A stretch of DNA of 34,120 nucleotides, taken from contig CAKVOK010000040.1 of assembly GCA_934792465.1 (NCBI GenBank), forward strand, positions 1 to 34,120. The letters run 5' to 3'. This DNA comes from an uncultured Clostridia bacterium (lineage in GTDB: Bacteria > Bacillota > Clostridia > RUG12999). Position numbers and translations under genes: made by a program. Position 1 is the first letter of the stretch. Each line of letters begins with the position of its first letter. The notes under the pieces are model-generated. The model did not search any database and was not told the DNA's origin. It worked only from the letters and a program-made list of their open reading frames with translations. Shown piece after piece: positions 8,712-18,867 of the stretch.

Positions 8712-11700
8712 TTAATCAAACGTATTGTTTAAATTTAATTTAAAATCTGCCGAAACTCCGTCCGTTTTCGGTTTTTCCTCACCTATAAGCGTGTAATCGT
8801 AATATTTTTCCGGTGATTTTGTGTCTGCCAGACCTTTCGTTATTTGAATAAATTTATCTCTCGACAAAATATCCGCATCGTTTGCGGCAACGTTCGTTTT
8901 GAACACGCTGTCTTTTTTCCACGATACATTTCCGAGAGCCGATTTAGGCAGCTTCACAAGATACCTTAATATGTTCTGCTCATCGTCATACACGACCTTT
9001 ACCCATTCCGACGGACGCTCGCCTGCCTTTTCTCCCGGCGGTGCCGAATACGAATACGATTCCGCTCCCACCGTTGTCTGCGCAAAAGTATACTCTATAT
9101 ATTCTTTATTATCCGCATTTCCGAAACCGAGCTGTATACTGTCGCCCTGCCACATTCCGCCGCCGTGATTTCCCTGATAATATTTATTATCGTACACATC
9201 GGCAAGGATATACATATAGTCGTTGTCCCATTTCATAAATGTGCGCATTGCAATATTGGCGTTCTGCCAGTCTTGCGCCGAAAGACCGCCTGACGGTATT
9301 CCGGCATGAAGCGGATATGCATTTGTCCAGGCTGAAATATCTCCGTTAAACGTTTCTGTCGACATTTCTTTTCCCGTATACATGACAAACGGGAAGTCAA
9401 GAGGTCTTTTAAGCTCCGTTACCGTTTTGCCGTCCGCAGACTTCAAGCGGCACTCGAAATTGTATTCGTTAAATGCAACAGAATGTTTCTCGACTATCGG
9501 AACGCTGACAATCTTCGTTTCCCCGGCTTCAAGCTCAACGTCAACCGAATCATATCCGAGTTTCCAGTTTTCCGGTCCGGATATTTCAAGCGTTTCCTTA
9601 ACGTTCGCACCGCTCTTGTTAATTACCTTGACCGATACATTGTTAAGTTCGTCAAAGACTGCTTCCGCCGGCATAAGTTCCAGCTCCGCAACGGCTTTTA
9701 TCTCTACTGCCAGCCACTTATCCTCCAGCAGCTCGCCGTTCTCGGAAAGTAATATATGATATAGATGCGTTCCCTCTTCCATGTCGGCGCTTATCGGAAC
9801 GGACAAATCAATTCCCGTATACGAACGTGCCGCCAGGCTTACCACCGTTTCTTCGCCGACCGTATTGCCGTTTTCGTCCGTAATACGAATCTTACCGTCT
9901 ATGCTTCTGCCAAGCTTGTTATCTACCTCGAATCTGACTTTTTCCGTTGCGTCCTGATATACTTCAAGCTTAGTAGGGTATGTATAGGAAAGCACTCCGT
10001 AGCTTTCATCGGGTGTTTCCTTTTCCGCCAGTTTCTGCGCCCAGCCGTACAAATACCCGGCAACAGCGTTGTCCGACGAAACAAGTGCCTTGTTATCCCC
10101 TTTTGTATCAAGTTTCTTTATATCCGCCGCCCTCTCGGCAAATTTCTTTGCGAATCTTGCTATTTTTTCGGTTATTGTAAGTGCACACATCTTTTCGCCG
10201 TTTTTTGCGGATTCAATTTTTTGTTTTACAGCACCTTCGGCATCGGCATTAATTGCCGCCGATTCGTTTCCGTAATATCCGCTCAGCAAAGCAAGCTTAT
10301 TTCCGGCTTCGTATATGTCGAACAGCAAAAGTCCGAGTTCCGAATCTGTAAGTCCGCTGTCCCTGCTATAGTTTTCTATATATTTGCCGCCGATTTCATA
10401 ATTTCTTCTCATATAATCGTATATATTGTTTTTATTGAAACCGTTTTGCGCAGCTATCTCGTTTCCAAGCTTTAATATTTCCGAAATATCCGTTTTTTCT
10501 CCGAATTGCTCTTTAATTTCCGCATATCTTCTTTTAATCTCGGATTTCACGGCATTATCCACCCATTCACTGCCGATTCCGGTTATAAAATACGGCTGCT
10601 TTACAAAGGTTATGCTGCCGTCCGTTTCAACCGGATTTCCGAAATAATCGGCAATCTCCAAATCATTGCCTTTCAAATCGGCAGTTTCCGTATCGGTTTG
10701 ACACCATGCCGCCATCATAGGCTTGCCGTCACGCAAATATATATGTGCCGTGATGTTTTCTCCTATTTCGGTTTTGCCGATATACCTTGCACTGTTGAGC
10801 TGTTTTGTAGCATTTGCCAAAATGGCGTAGCCTTGCTTCGGCTTGCCTGCACGGTTCGCTTTCACAAGTCCGAACACATGTTCCGAACTGTATTCGTCCG
10901 TACCCACATCAAAAAAGTTATAGTAGTATGTTCCCTCATAACCTCTGTAATCTGCCAGGATATAGGCTTTAAGCATATATTCGCCCTGTTTTTCCTCCGT
11001 TATGGCAGAATCCTTGAGTGCCGGCCAGCCTATTTCCGAGATATACTTTTCCTGCCAGTCGCCCGAAATATCCTGTTTTGTATCGTACATATCCAGCATT
11101 TTTTCATATCCGCCGTCAACATCCGCATTTCCCTGCCAGATATACGGGTGAAAGCTGAATCCGTCCACATACTTTCCCATTCCCTGCTCAAACATATATT
11201 TAAGATGTCTGTCGGCTATCGGCGTACAGCCGGACACAACTCCGCCTATTATGCTTTCTTCAAGACCTGCCTCTTTCGCCGCAACTGCCGCAGCCTTTGC
11301 AAGCGCCGTATATTCTATGGCATATCCGTCGTCCGACTTCCAGAATGATATATCCGGTTCGTTCCATACTTCAAGCGACGTCACTTCCGGGAAATGCTTT
11401 GCCGCTGCTATAAGATAGTTGCTGAATCCGTCTATTTCTTCCTTTGTTTTCGGCACGAGATTCGGTGATTTTTTATCCGTATAAAGACTGTTCATAACAA
11501 CGCCGTGCATCAGCATACACTCCATGCCGTATTCACGTATTTTGTCATGGCAAATTGCGTCCATATACCTGAAATTGTAATTACCTTTCCTGTCAACCTC
11601 ATCTCTGAACCACATAGCGGCAGAACCGGGGCGAATCTTTTTAACCCCTGCCATATGTTCCAAATCCAGCTGTTTATAATAATATTCCTGGTGATACGTC

Positions 11701-12128
11701 GCCGCTCCCAACGTTGCATGAATACCTATGGTGCTGTATTTATCAAGCGGCTGCGGTTTATATACCTCAATAATAGTCACCGTATCCGTAGTTTGATATT
11801 CCTGTTCCCCGTCCACATATACGGTTACCGTGAAATCGTGATACACCTGCTTTTTCAAATGGCTAAGCGAAATATTTTTCGTTATCAGCGCACCGCCTCT
11901 TATCGTATAGCTTTCTTTGTATTCCGCATTGCCGTCCGGCGAATATATCACTTCACATTCGGAAGTTTTATTCAAATCAAATTTTACCGTAAATATTGCG
12001 TCCTGCTGATTCTGCACACCCGCAAGTCCGGGGAACACGACTTCTATATAATCTTTTTCGGCTGCCGATACGCCGAACATTCCGACAAGCATGGATAAAA
12101 CCACAAGAAATATAAGTTTATTTTTCAT
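8712..12128 (-). CDS. secreted clan GH-A glycoside hydrolase (GH39-like) with CBM9-like C-terminus
   Basis: A 1138-residue exported protein with a signal peptide at about 1-23. An Ig-like N-terminal region (about 25-125) precedes a TIM-barrel glycosidase (about 128-440). The acid/base is probably Glu257 in W-N-E-P-D, and the nucleophile Glu365 in S-E-I-G-W-P, 108 residues later. The pattern is that of clan GH-A with closest feel to GH39, but I cannot fix the CAZy family. A helical region and several beta domains follow, and the last 200 residues resemble a family 9 carbohydrate-binding domain (W-D-N-D-Y-M-Y-I and W-Q-G-D-S-I-Q-L). No SLH or sortase signal is present. The ATG at 12128 has AAAGGAG upstream. 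It is the last gene of the unit, a paralogue of the 16285-18846 product. Confidence 0.88.
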   Translation of the reverse strand: MKNKLIFLVVLSMLVGMFGVSAAEKDYIEVVFPGLAGVQNQQDAIFTVKFDLNKTSECEVIYSPDGNAEYKESYTIRGGALITKNISLSHLKKQVYHDFTVTVYVDGEQEYQTTDTVTIIEVYKPQPLDKYSTIGIHATLGAATYHQEYYYKQLDLEHMAGVKKIRPGSAAMWFRDEVDRKGNYNFRYMDAICHDKIREYGMECMLMHGVVMNSLYTDKKSPNLVPKTKEEIDGFSNYLIAAAKHFPEVTSLEVWNEPDISFWKSDDGYAIEYTALAKAAAVAAKEAGLEESIIGGVVSGCTPIADRHLKYMFEQGMGKYVDGFSFHPYIWQGNADVDGGYEKMLDMYDTKQDISGDWQEKYISEIGWPALKDSAITEEKQGEYMLKAYILADYRGYEGTYYYNFFDVGTDEYSSEHVFGLVKANRAGKPKQGYAILANATKQLNSARYIGKTEIGENITAHIYLRDGKPMMAAWCQTDTETADLKGNDLEIADYFGNPVETDGSITFVKQPYFITGIGSEWVDNAVKSEIKRRYAEIKEQFGEKTDISEILKLGNEIAAQNGFNKNNIYDYMRRNYEIGGKYIENYSRDSGLTDSELGLLLFDIYEAGNKLALLSGYYGNESAAINADAEGAVKQKIESAKNGEKMCALTITEKIARFAKKFAERAADIKKLDTKGDNKALVSSDNAVAGYLYGWAQKLAEKETPDESYGVLSYTYPTKLEVYQDATEKVRFEVDNKLGRSIDGKIRITDENGNTVGEETVVSLAARSYTGIDLSVPISADMEEGTHLYHILLSENGELLEDKWLAVEIKAVAELELMPAEAVFDELNNVSVKVINKSGANVKETLEISGPENWKLGYDSVDVELEAGETKIVSVPIVEKHSVAFNEYNFECRLKSADGKTVTELKRPLDFPFVMYTGKEMSTETFNGDISAWTNAYPLHAGIPSGGLSAQDWQNANIAMRTFMKWDNDYMYILADVYDNKYYQGNHGGGMWQGDSIQLGFGNADNKEYIEYTFAQTTVGAESYSYSAPPGEKAGERPSEWVKVVYDDEQNILRYLVKLPKSALGNVSWKKDSVFKTNVAANDADILSRDKFIQITKGLADTKSPEKYYDYTLIGEEKPKTDGVSADFKLNLNNTFD

Positions 12129-12152
12129 TTTTACGACCGTTATCTCCTTTCG

Positions 12153-14693
12153 CTATTGATAGAGAACAACCATGCTTATGCTTGCATACGACGAATGTAT
12201 TACAGCCTTTGAGCATTTTGCGTTATGCATATAATCTTTTATATCCGAATACTTTCCGTTTCGTATATACCTGTCGGAGGTTTTCGCATAGTCGGAATCC
12301 ACGACGCATATCGTACTTTCCGTAATCGCAAACGGCTCTACGTTTCCGATACTCACCTCGGCAGCCGGAACATTGCCTCTCGTTACTCCGATAACGTTTC
12401 CTTTTTCAAAATAATACACATCACCCGCTGCAAGCCTGCTTTGGTCGTACCAAATTTTACTGTACTTTTCGTCCGTCATTTCTCTTGTTGCTTCGCTGAA
12501 CGCAATTTCGTATCCGCTTATGTACTCCTTGTAATCCGTTGTATATTGAATAATATCTCCTATTTGCACGTCCTGCGATTCCCACACGTCTATATCCGCA
12601 CAGCATCTTTTTTCACCCTGACCGTTCACCAAAACTACCTCATATGCAATCTCGTCATTATCATTTATTATCCGATTCACTTTCTTTACCAACGCAAAAG
12701 GCGATGTATCCGTCAATGCTGCGTCACTCGGATTTTGTGCAAGCACTACGTCCGGTGTAAAATGGTCTGTTCCCAGTGTATAAGCATTTACCTTATAACT
12801 CAATTTTGTGGAAAGTATACTTCTTCCGCCTACGTTAAACTCTTTCTCGTCAAGATTATCTCTTGTAAGGTCCGGCACTGTAAATACCACTGCGTCGCTC
12901 GACACCTCCGGTCCGTCCCTGAATATATGACCGTAGAAAAACTGCGACTGATGCTCTTCTTTCACCGTATTCAGTGAGAAATCCTCCTCCGTCTGTCCTT
13001 TTCCCGGCGTATCTATGAATGTTATCTCGCCCGCTTGGTTCATTTTATATCTTATAAGTCCCGCTTTCGCAAGGCTTCCGGGTATCTTGGATATACTTTT
13101 ATATCTCTTGCCGTCAAGAATGAAGCTTGACGCCGTATTAAAAATTCCGAGTTCGCCCATTCCGGTATACATTTTAATCTGCAATCCGTCTTTGGCTCCG
13201 TCCGCAAGCGCCGCTTTAATCAGCACGGCATAATCTTTTGTTGTCAGTTCCATAGAATATGCGGATATTTTTCCGAATGCATTCAGATAGAATGTACCCT
13301 TTTTCCCAAGCTCCAAAACTCCGCTATCTTTCATGGCGTTCGAAATCGGATATTCTTCCCCGGATATTTCTGCCGTATCATGTTCGCCGCTGCTGCCGAG
13401 AGCCGTAATTTCTCCCGAAATACATTCCTTGCTTACAACTCCTCGTATGCTTTTGCCGTCCTCGCTTACACACAAACTTACTACGTTATTCTCCGATATG
13501 CTTTCAAAAGACACTGTTTTGCCTTTTGTATCGGTCAAAATTACTACGTCCGCATCTTTAAAATTTACCGTCTTGTCTTTGCCGTTTTTATCCGTTATCG
13601 TTTGTTTTTCTTTATTTATTGCCCCTGCGTAATAGTCCTCATATTTATTTACAATAATGCAATCCAAAACGGAATCGTCATTATTGTCTATACAGATAAT
13701 CTCGCCGTTTTCAAAATCAAATATTTCCTTATCAAATTTTTGTTTGCTGCTGCCGTTGTAAACGAGCGCCGTTGCATTGTCTTTCGTAAGGTACTTTTTT
13801 CTGTCGTTATTCAGTATCGTTATTTTATTTCCGCCTATTTCGGAAAAACCCTCAGGCGAAATTCTCGTAACATTATTATTCTTTTCATATGCGGCAAGTA
13901 TTTTTTCTTCGTCCTCATTATAATAAAATTCAACGTTATAACCGAGCAAATCAATGAAAAACATATCTGTACGATAGCTTATGTCATCAACTGCGATACA
14001 TTTTTTTGATACTTTGCCCTCTTGTATCAGCGAAGAACCTCCTACCGCCGTAACAACTCCCTCGCCTTTAAGTATTCCGTAGGTGTTGTACAGCAGCGTA
14101 TTTCCTTTTTCGGTTTTCAGACTTACGCTTTCGTTTTTTATACTTTCTATTTCCCGAATATCAGCATTCAGCGTATTCCAGATAAGGCGAGCCGCCGTTT
14201 CTCCGTCCAATGCCTCCGCCGTACTTGCAATCCCTTTTATTATACCGGCATTTTTCGCCTGTATTATATATCCTGTCGGAAATCCGCCTGTCAGCTCCGC
14301 AGATTCGCCGTACCCAGCAATTTCGGTGAGTATTTTCACCGCTTCCGCATATTTTACGGTCTCATCGGGTTTGAAGCCCTCATATGACGGACTTAAATAT
14401 CCTCTGCCGTAAGCGTAGCATATGCTTTCGTATCCCGTTGTTTTTTCGTCTACGTCCCAATACGGAGAAATCTCCGTATCGGCAATATAATCGGGAAATA
14501 TCGCATTAATTGCAATATCCGTAAATTCCGCACGCGTCAGAGAATTTTTCGCCGGTATTGACGCAATATTCAAATCCTTTAATATATTTATACAGCTGTT
14601 TTCCGTTTTTTCGGTGTTGTCTGCCGCATTCACAGGCAAAAACAGAGTGAAAACCATGCACACGGAAATAAAAATCGAAATTATCTTTTTCAT
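12153..14693 (-). CDS. SLH-domain cell-surface protein, function unknown
   Basis: An 846-residue exported protein with a signal peptide (about 1-23). Residues about 35-185 look like SLH repeats (F-x-D-I-A-I-N-A-I-F, Y-A-Y-G-R-G-Y-L-S-P, F-K-P-D-E-T-V-K-Y-A-E-A), the domain that binds secondary cell-wall polymers in Clostridia and Bacilli. The remaining 650 residues are beta-rich with many short V-x-V-x strands and no catalytic motif I recognise. Its start overlaps the stop of the preceding SLH gene by four bases (ATGA), with GGAG upstream, so both are made together. A scaffold or glycan-binding role beside the two glycosidases is an inference. Confidence 0.85.
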   Translation of the reverse strand: MKKIISIFISVCMVFTLFLPVNAADNTEKTENSCINILKDLNIASIPAKNSLTRAEFTDIAINAIFPDYIADTEISPYWDVDEKTTGYESICYAYGRGYLSPSYEGFKPDETVKYAEAVKILTEIAGYGESAELTGGFPTGYIIQAKNAGIIKGIASTAEALDGETAARLIWNTLNADIREIESIKNESVSLKTEKGNTLLYNTYGILKGEGVVTAVGGSSLIQEGKVSKKCIAVDDISYRTDMFFIDLLGYNVEFYYNEDEEKILAAYEKNNNVTRISPEGFSEIGGNKITILNNDRKKYLTKDNATALVYNGSSKQKFDKEIFDFENGEIICIDNNDDSVLDCIIVNKYEDYYAGAINKEKQTITDKNGKDKTVNFKDADVVILTDTKGKTVSFESISENNVVSLCVSEDGKSIRGVVSKECISGEITALGSSGEHDTAEISGEEYPISNAMKDSGVLELGKKGTFYLNAFGKISAYSMELTTKDYAVLIKAALADGAKDGLQIKMYTGMGELGIFNTASSFILDGKRYKSISKIPGSLAKAGLIRYKMNQAGEITFIDTPGKGQTEEDFSLNTVKEEHQSQFFYGHIFRDGPEVSSDAVVFTVPDLTRDNLDEKEFNVGGRSILSTKLSYKVNAYTLGTDHFTPDVVLAQNPSDAALTDTSPFALVKKVNRIINDNDEIAYEVVLVNGQGEKRCCADIDVWESQDVQIGDIIQYTTDYKEYISGYEIAFSEATREMTDEKYSKIWYDQSRLAAGDVYYFEKGNVIGVTRGNVPAAEVSIGNVEPFAITESTICVVDSDYAKTSDRYIRNGKYSDIKDYMHNAKCSKAVIHSSYASISMVVLYQ

Positions 14694-16276
14694 TTGCTTG
14701 CTCCTTCCATATACATAATACAGTTGTAAATCAATACAGCAGCTTCGGCTCTTGCCGCATTTTCTTTCGGCATAAACCTGCCGTCCTCATATCCTTTTAT
14801 GATTCCGTTTATATAAAGTCCGCCGACAGCCGATTTTGCATAGTCCGATATTTCCGTTTCGTCCTTAAACTCTGCGGTTTCTCCTTTTATCTCCAGGGCA
14901 TTCGCAATTATAACCGCCATATCCTCTCTTGTTATATTCAAATCCGCACCGAAGCTGCCGTTGCCCATACCTTTCGCCAATCCGTTCTTAACAGCAGAAG
15001 CTATGTACGTATATGCCCACGAGTTTTTCTCCACGTCATTAAAATCCGCCGTGCTTTCCTCATCATACAAACCAAACGTCAAAACCGCCATTTTTATAAA
15101 TTCCGCACGTGTTATATTATCATTTGGGTTAAAATTCCCGTCACCGCTGCCGTTTACGGTTTTCTTCTCCGTCAGATACAAAATCGCTTCATATGCAAAG
15201 TTTTCCGAATCAACATCTTTATACGGAGCGACTTTCGGAATCTGCAATATATTCGGCGGTATACTTACGCTCTGCGATGTCTTGCCGCCGGAGCTGCCAC
15301 CGCCGCCACCGCTCGGAGATGCCGTGTTTCCGCCGCTTTGCGAATTGCAGGCATCTGCAATCGCCTGTTTCAGTTCGTTCATACTGCCGTATCTCTTGCC
15401 GCCTATTGCCATTGCTGTTTTGCTTTTATTGGATTTCTCATACTGCTCCGGTGAAAACGGTATAGCCGCCTTATATTTGTCCAATATTTCCATTACGGTA
15501 CCGTAGTCTTCTGCCTGCTCGATTCCGCACAAAACAGCGGTTTCGTTATACATTTTTCTTATATCCTCCGCCGATTCCGCATTGCCGAAGCGTGAATATA
15601 TATCGCCTTTCAGCGTCTGCACCAGAGGATAGCACGGTTCTTCCGACAGCTTAAGATATTCCTCAAAAAATTCCGCAGCCGCTTTTTTCTCATCGGTTTC
15701 ATTGATAACCGCAGCAGCCATATTTGAAAAATATGTATCATTAAAATCTCCGATATTTTCAAACGGCAGTTTTTTATACACGTTATCGGCAATCAATTTA
15801 TATCCTTTTTCCGAAATGCCGAATCCCTCCGGTACGTACAAATCCAGTTTATCCTTTATATTTTCCAATGCCGTATCAAGTTCTTCTCTGCTTTTGACCT
15901 TGTTTATTTCGTTCTTAATTATATTATTTTTTTCTTCGAAGCTCACATAATCGAATGTATATGACGCAATCGGTTTTTGTTCATATCCGCTGCCGAGCAC
16001 AACCGTATATTTCCCGCTTACAGTGCTTTCCGCAAGCTTAAATGTATATTCCGCATTGCCCTCCTTGTCCGCTGTAGTATATGACAAATATACCGGTTCA
16101 TTCGGGAATTTATTATTAACAATCTTAACCGTTACATCATCAAGGCTATGCGTTTTTGCCGTAACCGTTATATGACCGTTCAATATATTTTTCTCCGCAT
16201 TTATTTCCGCTGCATATACACCGGTACAAAAAAACAGTATAACGGCAGCTGCAGCCGATATTATTTTTTTCAACAT
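14690..16276 (-). CDS. cell-wall-anchored protein with Ig-like N-domain and three C-terminal SLH repeats
   Basis: A 528-residue exported protein. A signal peptide (about 1-20) is followed by an Ig-like domain (about 22-110) that matches the N-terminal domain of the neighbouring glycosidase in pattern. Next come a helical region (about 110-300), a Gly/Ser-rich linker at about 312-335, and three SLH repeats to the end (P-x-x-x-x-x-R-A-E-F, L-N-I-T-R-E-D-M, N-A-A-R-A-E-A). An ATG at 16297 would add seven residues, but the ATG at 16276 has AGGAGG just upstream and begins a clean signal peptide. No catalytic motif is seen. It may present the shared Ig-like domain at the cell wall. Confidence 0.87.
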   Translation of the reverse strand: MLKKIISAAAAVILFFCTGVYAAEINAEKNILNGHITVTAKTHSLDDVTVKIVNNKFPNEPVYLSYTTADKEGNAEYTFKLAESTVSGKYTVVLGSGYEQKPIASYTFDYVSFEEKNNIIKNEINKVKSREELDTALENIKDKLDLYVPEGFGISEKGYKLIADNVYKKLPFENIGDFNDTYFSNMAAAVINETDEKKAAAEFFEEYLKLSEEPCYPLVQTLKGDIYSRFGNAESAEDIRKMYNETAVLCGIEQAEDYGTVMEILDKYKAAIPFSPEQYEKSNKSKTAMAIGGKRYGSMNELKQAIADACNSQSGGNTASPSGGGGGSSGGKTSQSVSIPPNILQIPKVAPYKDVDSENFAYEAILYLTEKKTVNGSGDGNFNPNDNITRAEFIKMAVLTFGLYDEESTADFNDVEKNSWAYTYIASAVKNGLAKGMGNGSFGADLNITREDMAVIIANALEIKGETAEFKDETEISDYAKSAVGGLYINGIIKGYEDGRFMPKENAARAEAAVLIYNCIMYMEGASK

Positions 16277-16284
16277 AATTCCTC

Positions 16285-18846
16285 CTAATCTATACATGAC
16301 GCCTCTGTGAGCGGCATAAGCGCAGTAATATTATTTACCGCAAATGTTTTTATTTTATATACCTTTTCCGTATTTTCAATTTTTATGCCGACAGAAGCTA
16401 TCGCCCCCTGCGGCACGCTTTCGTGTTCCAGCCCGATGAGCTTGCCGTCTGCGGAATAAGCCGCTGCAAAAAGCTCCGCTCCGTTTTTCGACATAACAGA
16501 ATAATCGGCACAAACCTCTGTTTTTTCACCGATTTTGTCTATACTCTCTCCGTTTTTATCCGTGAATCCGTTAAAAACTATTCTGCTTCCGTTTTGAAGC
16601 TCTTTTTCCAATGTCGCCTTTACGAACCTCAATATTCCGTTGCACATCAATATATTGGCTGTTTTCGTTTCTTTTTCTTCAATATTGTTATAATAATCCT
16701 CTGCCGCTTTTATATATTTATTTACATACGGATTTTCTCCGTTTTTTGCCAAGCTTTTATACAGTCGCAGCGTTTCATAATCCGGCATCGGCATATCGCC
16801 GCCATATATACAGGAATAATACGCCGCCGCAGTATGTGCCGCACGTTTCAGCTTATACAGCTTCAGGGACAATTCACTGTCCGAATCGTTATTTTTGATT
16901 AAAACTTCGCCCTTTTCCCATATTTCATTTATCAGTGTAAGCACCCGCTCCGCATCGGTATTCTCCGACCAATCCGCCGTAACTTCATCTGTTTCGGCAC
17001 ATATCGTCTCCGCAGCCGCTTTCGCCGCACAGCTTCGGGATACGTTTGTAATATATACCGGTTCCGATGCCAACGTCACTGTTCCGTATCCCTTTACATT
17101 GCCGTATATGTCCTCAACCGTTGCTTCGGGATTTAAAGTATATTCACATTCCGAACCGCCCGTCCATGCAACCATTACAAATTTACCGTCTTTTTTGTAT
17201 ATATGCCCCTCTGCACCGTTTCCGATATTGAGTTTTCCTATATACTGTGCACCGTCAACCCTATATATCAGCTGGCACAATGCCACATACGACTTTTTCG
17301 GTGTGTAATCATTTTCAAGCAACCCGAATTGCTGTTCGGCATCGCTCTTGCTCGTTCCTGTATTTCTTAAATTATACCAATATGTTTCTTTATATCCGCT
17401 GCCGTCATTCTGAACGAATGCCTTGACAAGATACGAAGCCTGCGCTTCCTGTGTAATCGGGAACACACCGTTCACATTAACGGTAGGCCACCCTATTTCT
17501 GTATTGTATATATCCAGCCACGCTCCGCTCTCGTCTATCGGTTTTTCAAATTTTGCTTTCCATGCATTATAGTTATAGTTCGGGTTCGGATTCCAGCCGT
17601 ATGGATGGAAAGAGATACCATCCACATACGAATATATTCCGTTTTTCATCATGTTGCCCATAAAATCCGTTCCGTCGCTGTTTCCTGCCGAACTTACCGA
17701 ACCGGCTATTATCTCCACGTTCGGGTGTTCCTTTCGCACAGCCTCCGACACCGTTTTCACAAGATTTGTATACTGCACGGCGTCGGCGCCTCCGTTTTTC
17801 CAAAAGCGCTGCAAATCAGGTTCGTTCCAGATTTCCACCTTATCTATTTCGGGGTACATATCAAGCGTTGCGTTTACATAATCGGCAAATGCCTTTCGCT
17901 CCGGTTCCGTAACCGGAGGATTTTCGCTGTACAGATTATTTACATACTTTGCCGGGAACAGCACCGATACCCCGCTTTCGTTTGCACGATTTTTAAAAAG
18001 CTCCGCTTCATACTTGAATCCGTATATCCCCTTTTTGCTTTCAACATTGTTCCATCTGAACACGGTACTCGGCCGTACATTTTTTATTCCCGCAGCATTA
18101 ATAAGCTTCATTTTTTCTTTATTGCCGTCCGAATCCTCAAGCGACATATGCGTATGAACGCCTATTGAGGATTTCCCGTTCGGCTTTCCGCTGTTTTTTC
18201 GTATTATCGTTATTTTTTTATTTGTCTGCGAAACCAAATCGTTATTTTTATAAACACTTATCTCCAAACTATGCACACCGTATGACAAATCCGAAACGGA
18301 TATTCTTTTCGCAGTATGCTCACAGGCATTTACCGAAAATGTTTTTTTGCCGTTTTCTCCCGTTTCCGTATCGGTATATTCCACTCTGTAATCTGCCTGC
18401 TCTTCCGAATAGCAATACACTTCAAAATTTGCCTCATTTTTATTCTGCACATAATCCGGTTCGTTCGGCATATATACGCTTGCGTCTTTCAGGCTTCCGT
18501 ACAGATTTCTGTATGAGAACATGACTTCCGCAACGGCTCCTCCCGATGTGCCTGTCTTAAGGATATACACCCCTCTTGCCGCTGTCTGCGGCATATAAAA
18601 ATCGTATGCTATTTTGCCGTTTTCTCCCACGATTGCGCCGCTTAAAAATATAGGTTTGTCCTTTTCGGAGGATTTTGAGATTAATATTGAAAGCATTGTG
18701 CCTGCCGGTTCATCCGTATTGCCGGAAAGCGTACACCTGCCCGTTATGCTGTTTTGCCTTACCTTTAAATCACGCATTTCCGCCGCATTCACACATACAA
18801 TATTCAATATCAAAATCGAACACAATATCAATATTAATCTCTTCAT
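16285..18846 (-). CDS. secreted clan GH-A glycoside hydrolase (GH39-like)
   Basis: An 853-residue exported protein: signal peptide 1-22, an Ig-like domain (about 25-112), a second Ig-like domain (about 118-215), and a TIM-barrel glycosidase (about 225-540). Glu342 in W-N-E-P-D is the probable acid/base and Glu450 in T-E-I-G-W-P the probable nucleophile, 108 residues apart as in the paralogue at 8712-12128. A helical stretch and a C-terminal beta domain follow, ending in a M-P-L motif also seen at the end of the 18868-21510 product. It has no cell-wall anchor of its own. The ATG at 18846 follows AAGGAG. It is the second gene of the unit, eight bases before the Ig/SLH gene. The glycan target is unknown. 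Confidence 0.88.
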   Translation of the reverse strand: MKRLILILCSILILNIVCVNAAEMRDLKVRQNSITGRCTLSGNTDEPAGTMLSILISKSSEKDKPIFLSGAIVGENGKIAYDFYMPQTAARGVYILKTGTSGGAVAEVMFSYRNLYGSLKDASVYMPNEPDYVQNKNEANFEVYCYSEEQADYRVEYTDTETGENGKKTFSVNACEHTAKRISVSDLSYGVHSLEISVYKNNDLVSQTNKKITIIRKNSGKPNGKSSIGVHTHMSLEDSDGNKEKMKLINAAGIKNVRPSTVFRWNNVESKKGIYGFKYEAELFKNRANESGVSVLFPAKYVNNLYSENPPVTEPERKAFADYVNATLDMYPEIDKVEIWNEPDLQRFWKNGGADAVQYTNLVKTVSEAVRKEHPNVEIIAGSVSSAGNSDGTDFMGNMMKNGIYSYVDGISFHPYGWNPNPNYNYNAWKAKFEKPIDESGAWLDIYNTEIGWPTVNVNGVFPITQEAQASYLVKAFVQNDGSGYKETYWYNLRNTGTSKSDAEQQFGLLENDYTPKKSYVALCQLIYRVDGAQYIGKLNIGNGAEGHIYKKDGKFVMVAWTGGSECEYTLNPEATVEDIYGNVKGYGTVTLASEPVYITNVSRSCAAKAAAETICAETDEVTADWSENTDAERVLTLINEIWEKGEVLIKNNDSDSELSLKLYKLKRAAHTAAAYYSCIYGGDMPMPDYETLRLYKSLAKNGENPYVNKYIKAAEDYYNNIEEKETKTANILMCNGILRFVKATLEKELQNGSRIVFNGFTDKNGESIDKIGEKTEVCADYSVMSKNGAELFAAAYSADGKLIGLEHESVPQGAIASVGIKIENTEKVYKIKTFAVNNITALMPLTEASCID

Positions 18847-18867
18847 CTAAAACTCCTTATATATACA

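Noticed and set aside
9765..10475. 236-codon plus-strand ORF
   Set aside because: It lies antisense inside the large glycosidase gene, has Phe/Tyr/Cys-rich composition typical of antisense reading and no family motif.
10506..11348. 280-codon plus-strand ORF
   Set aside because: Antisense to the glycosidase catalytic domain; no start context and no recognisable motif.
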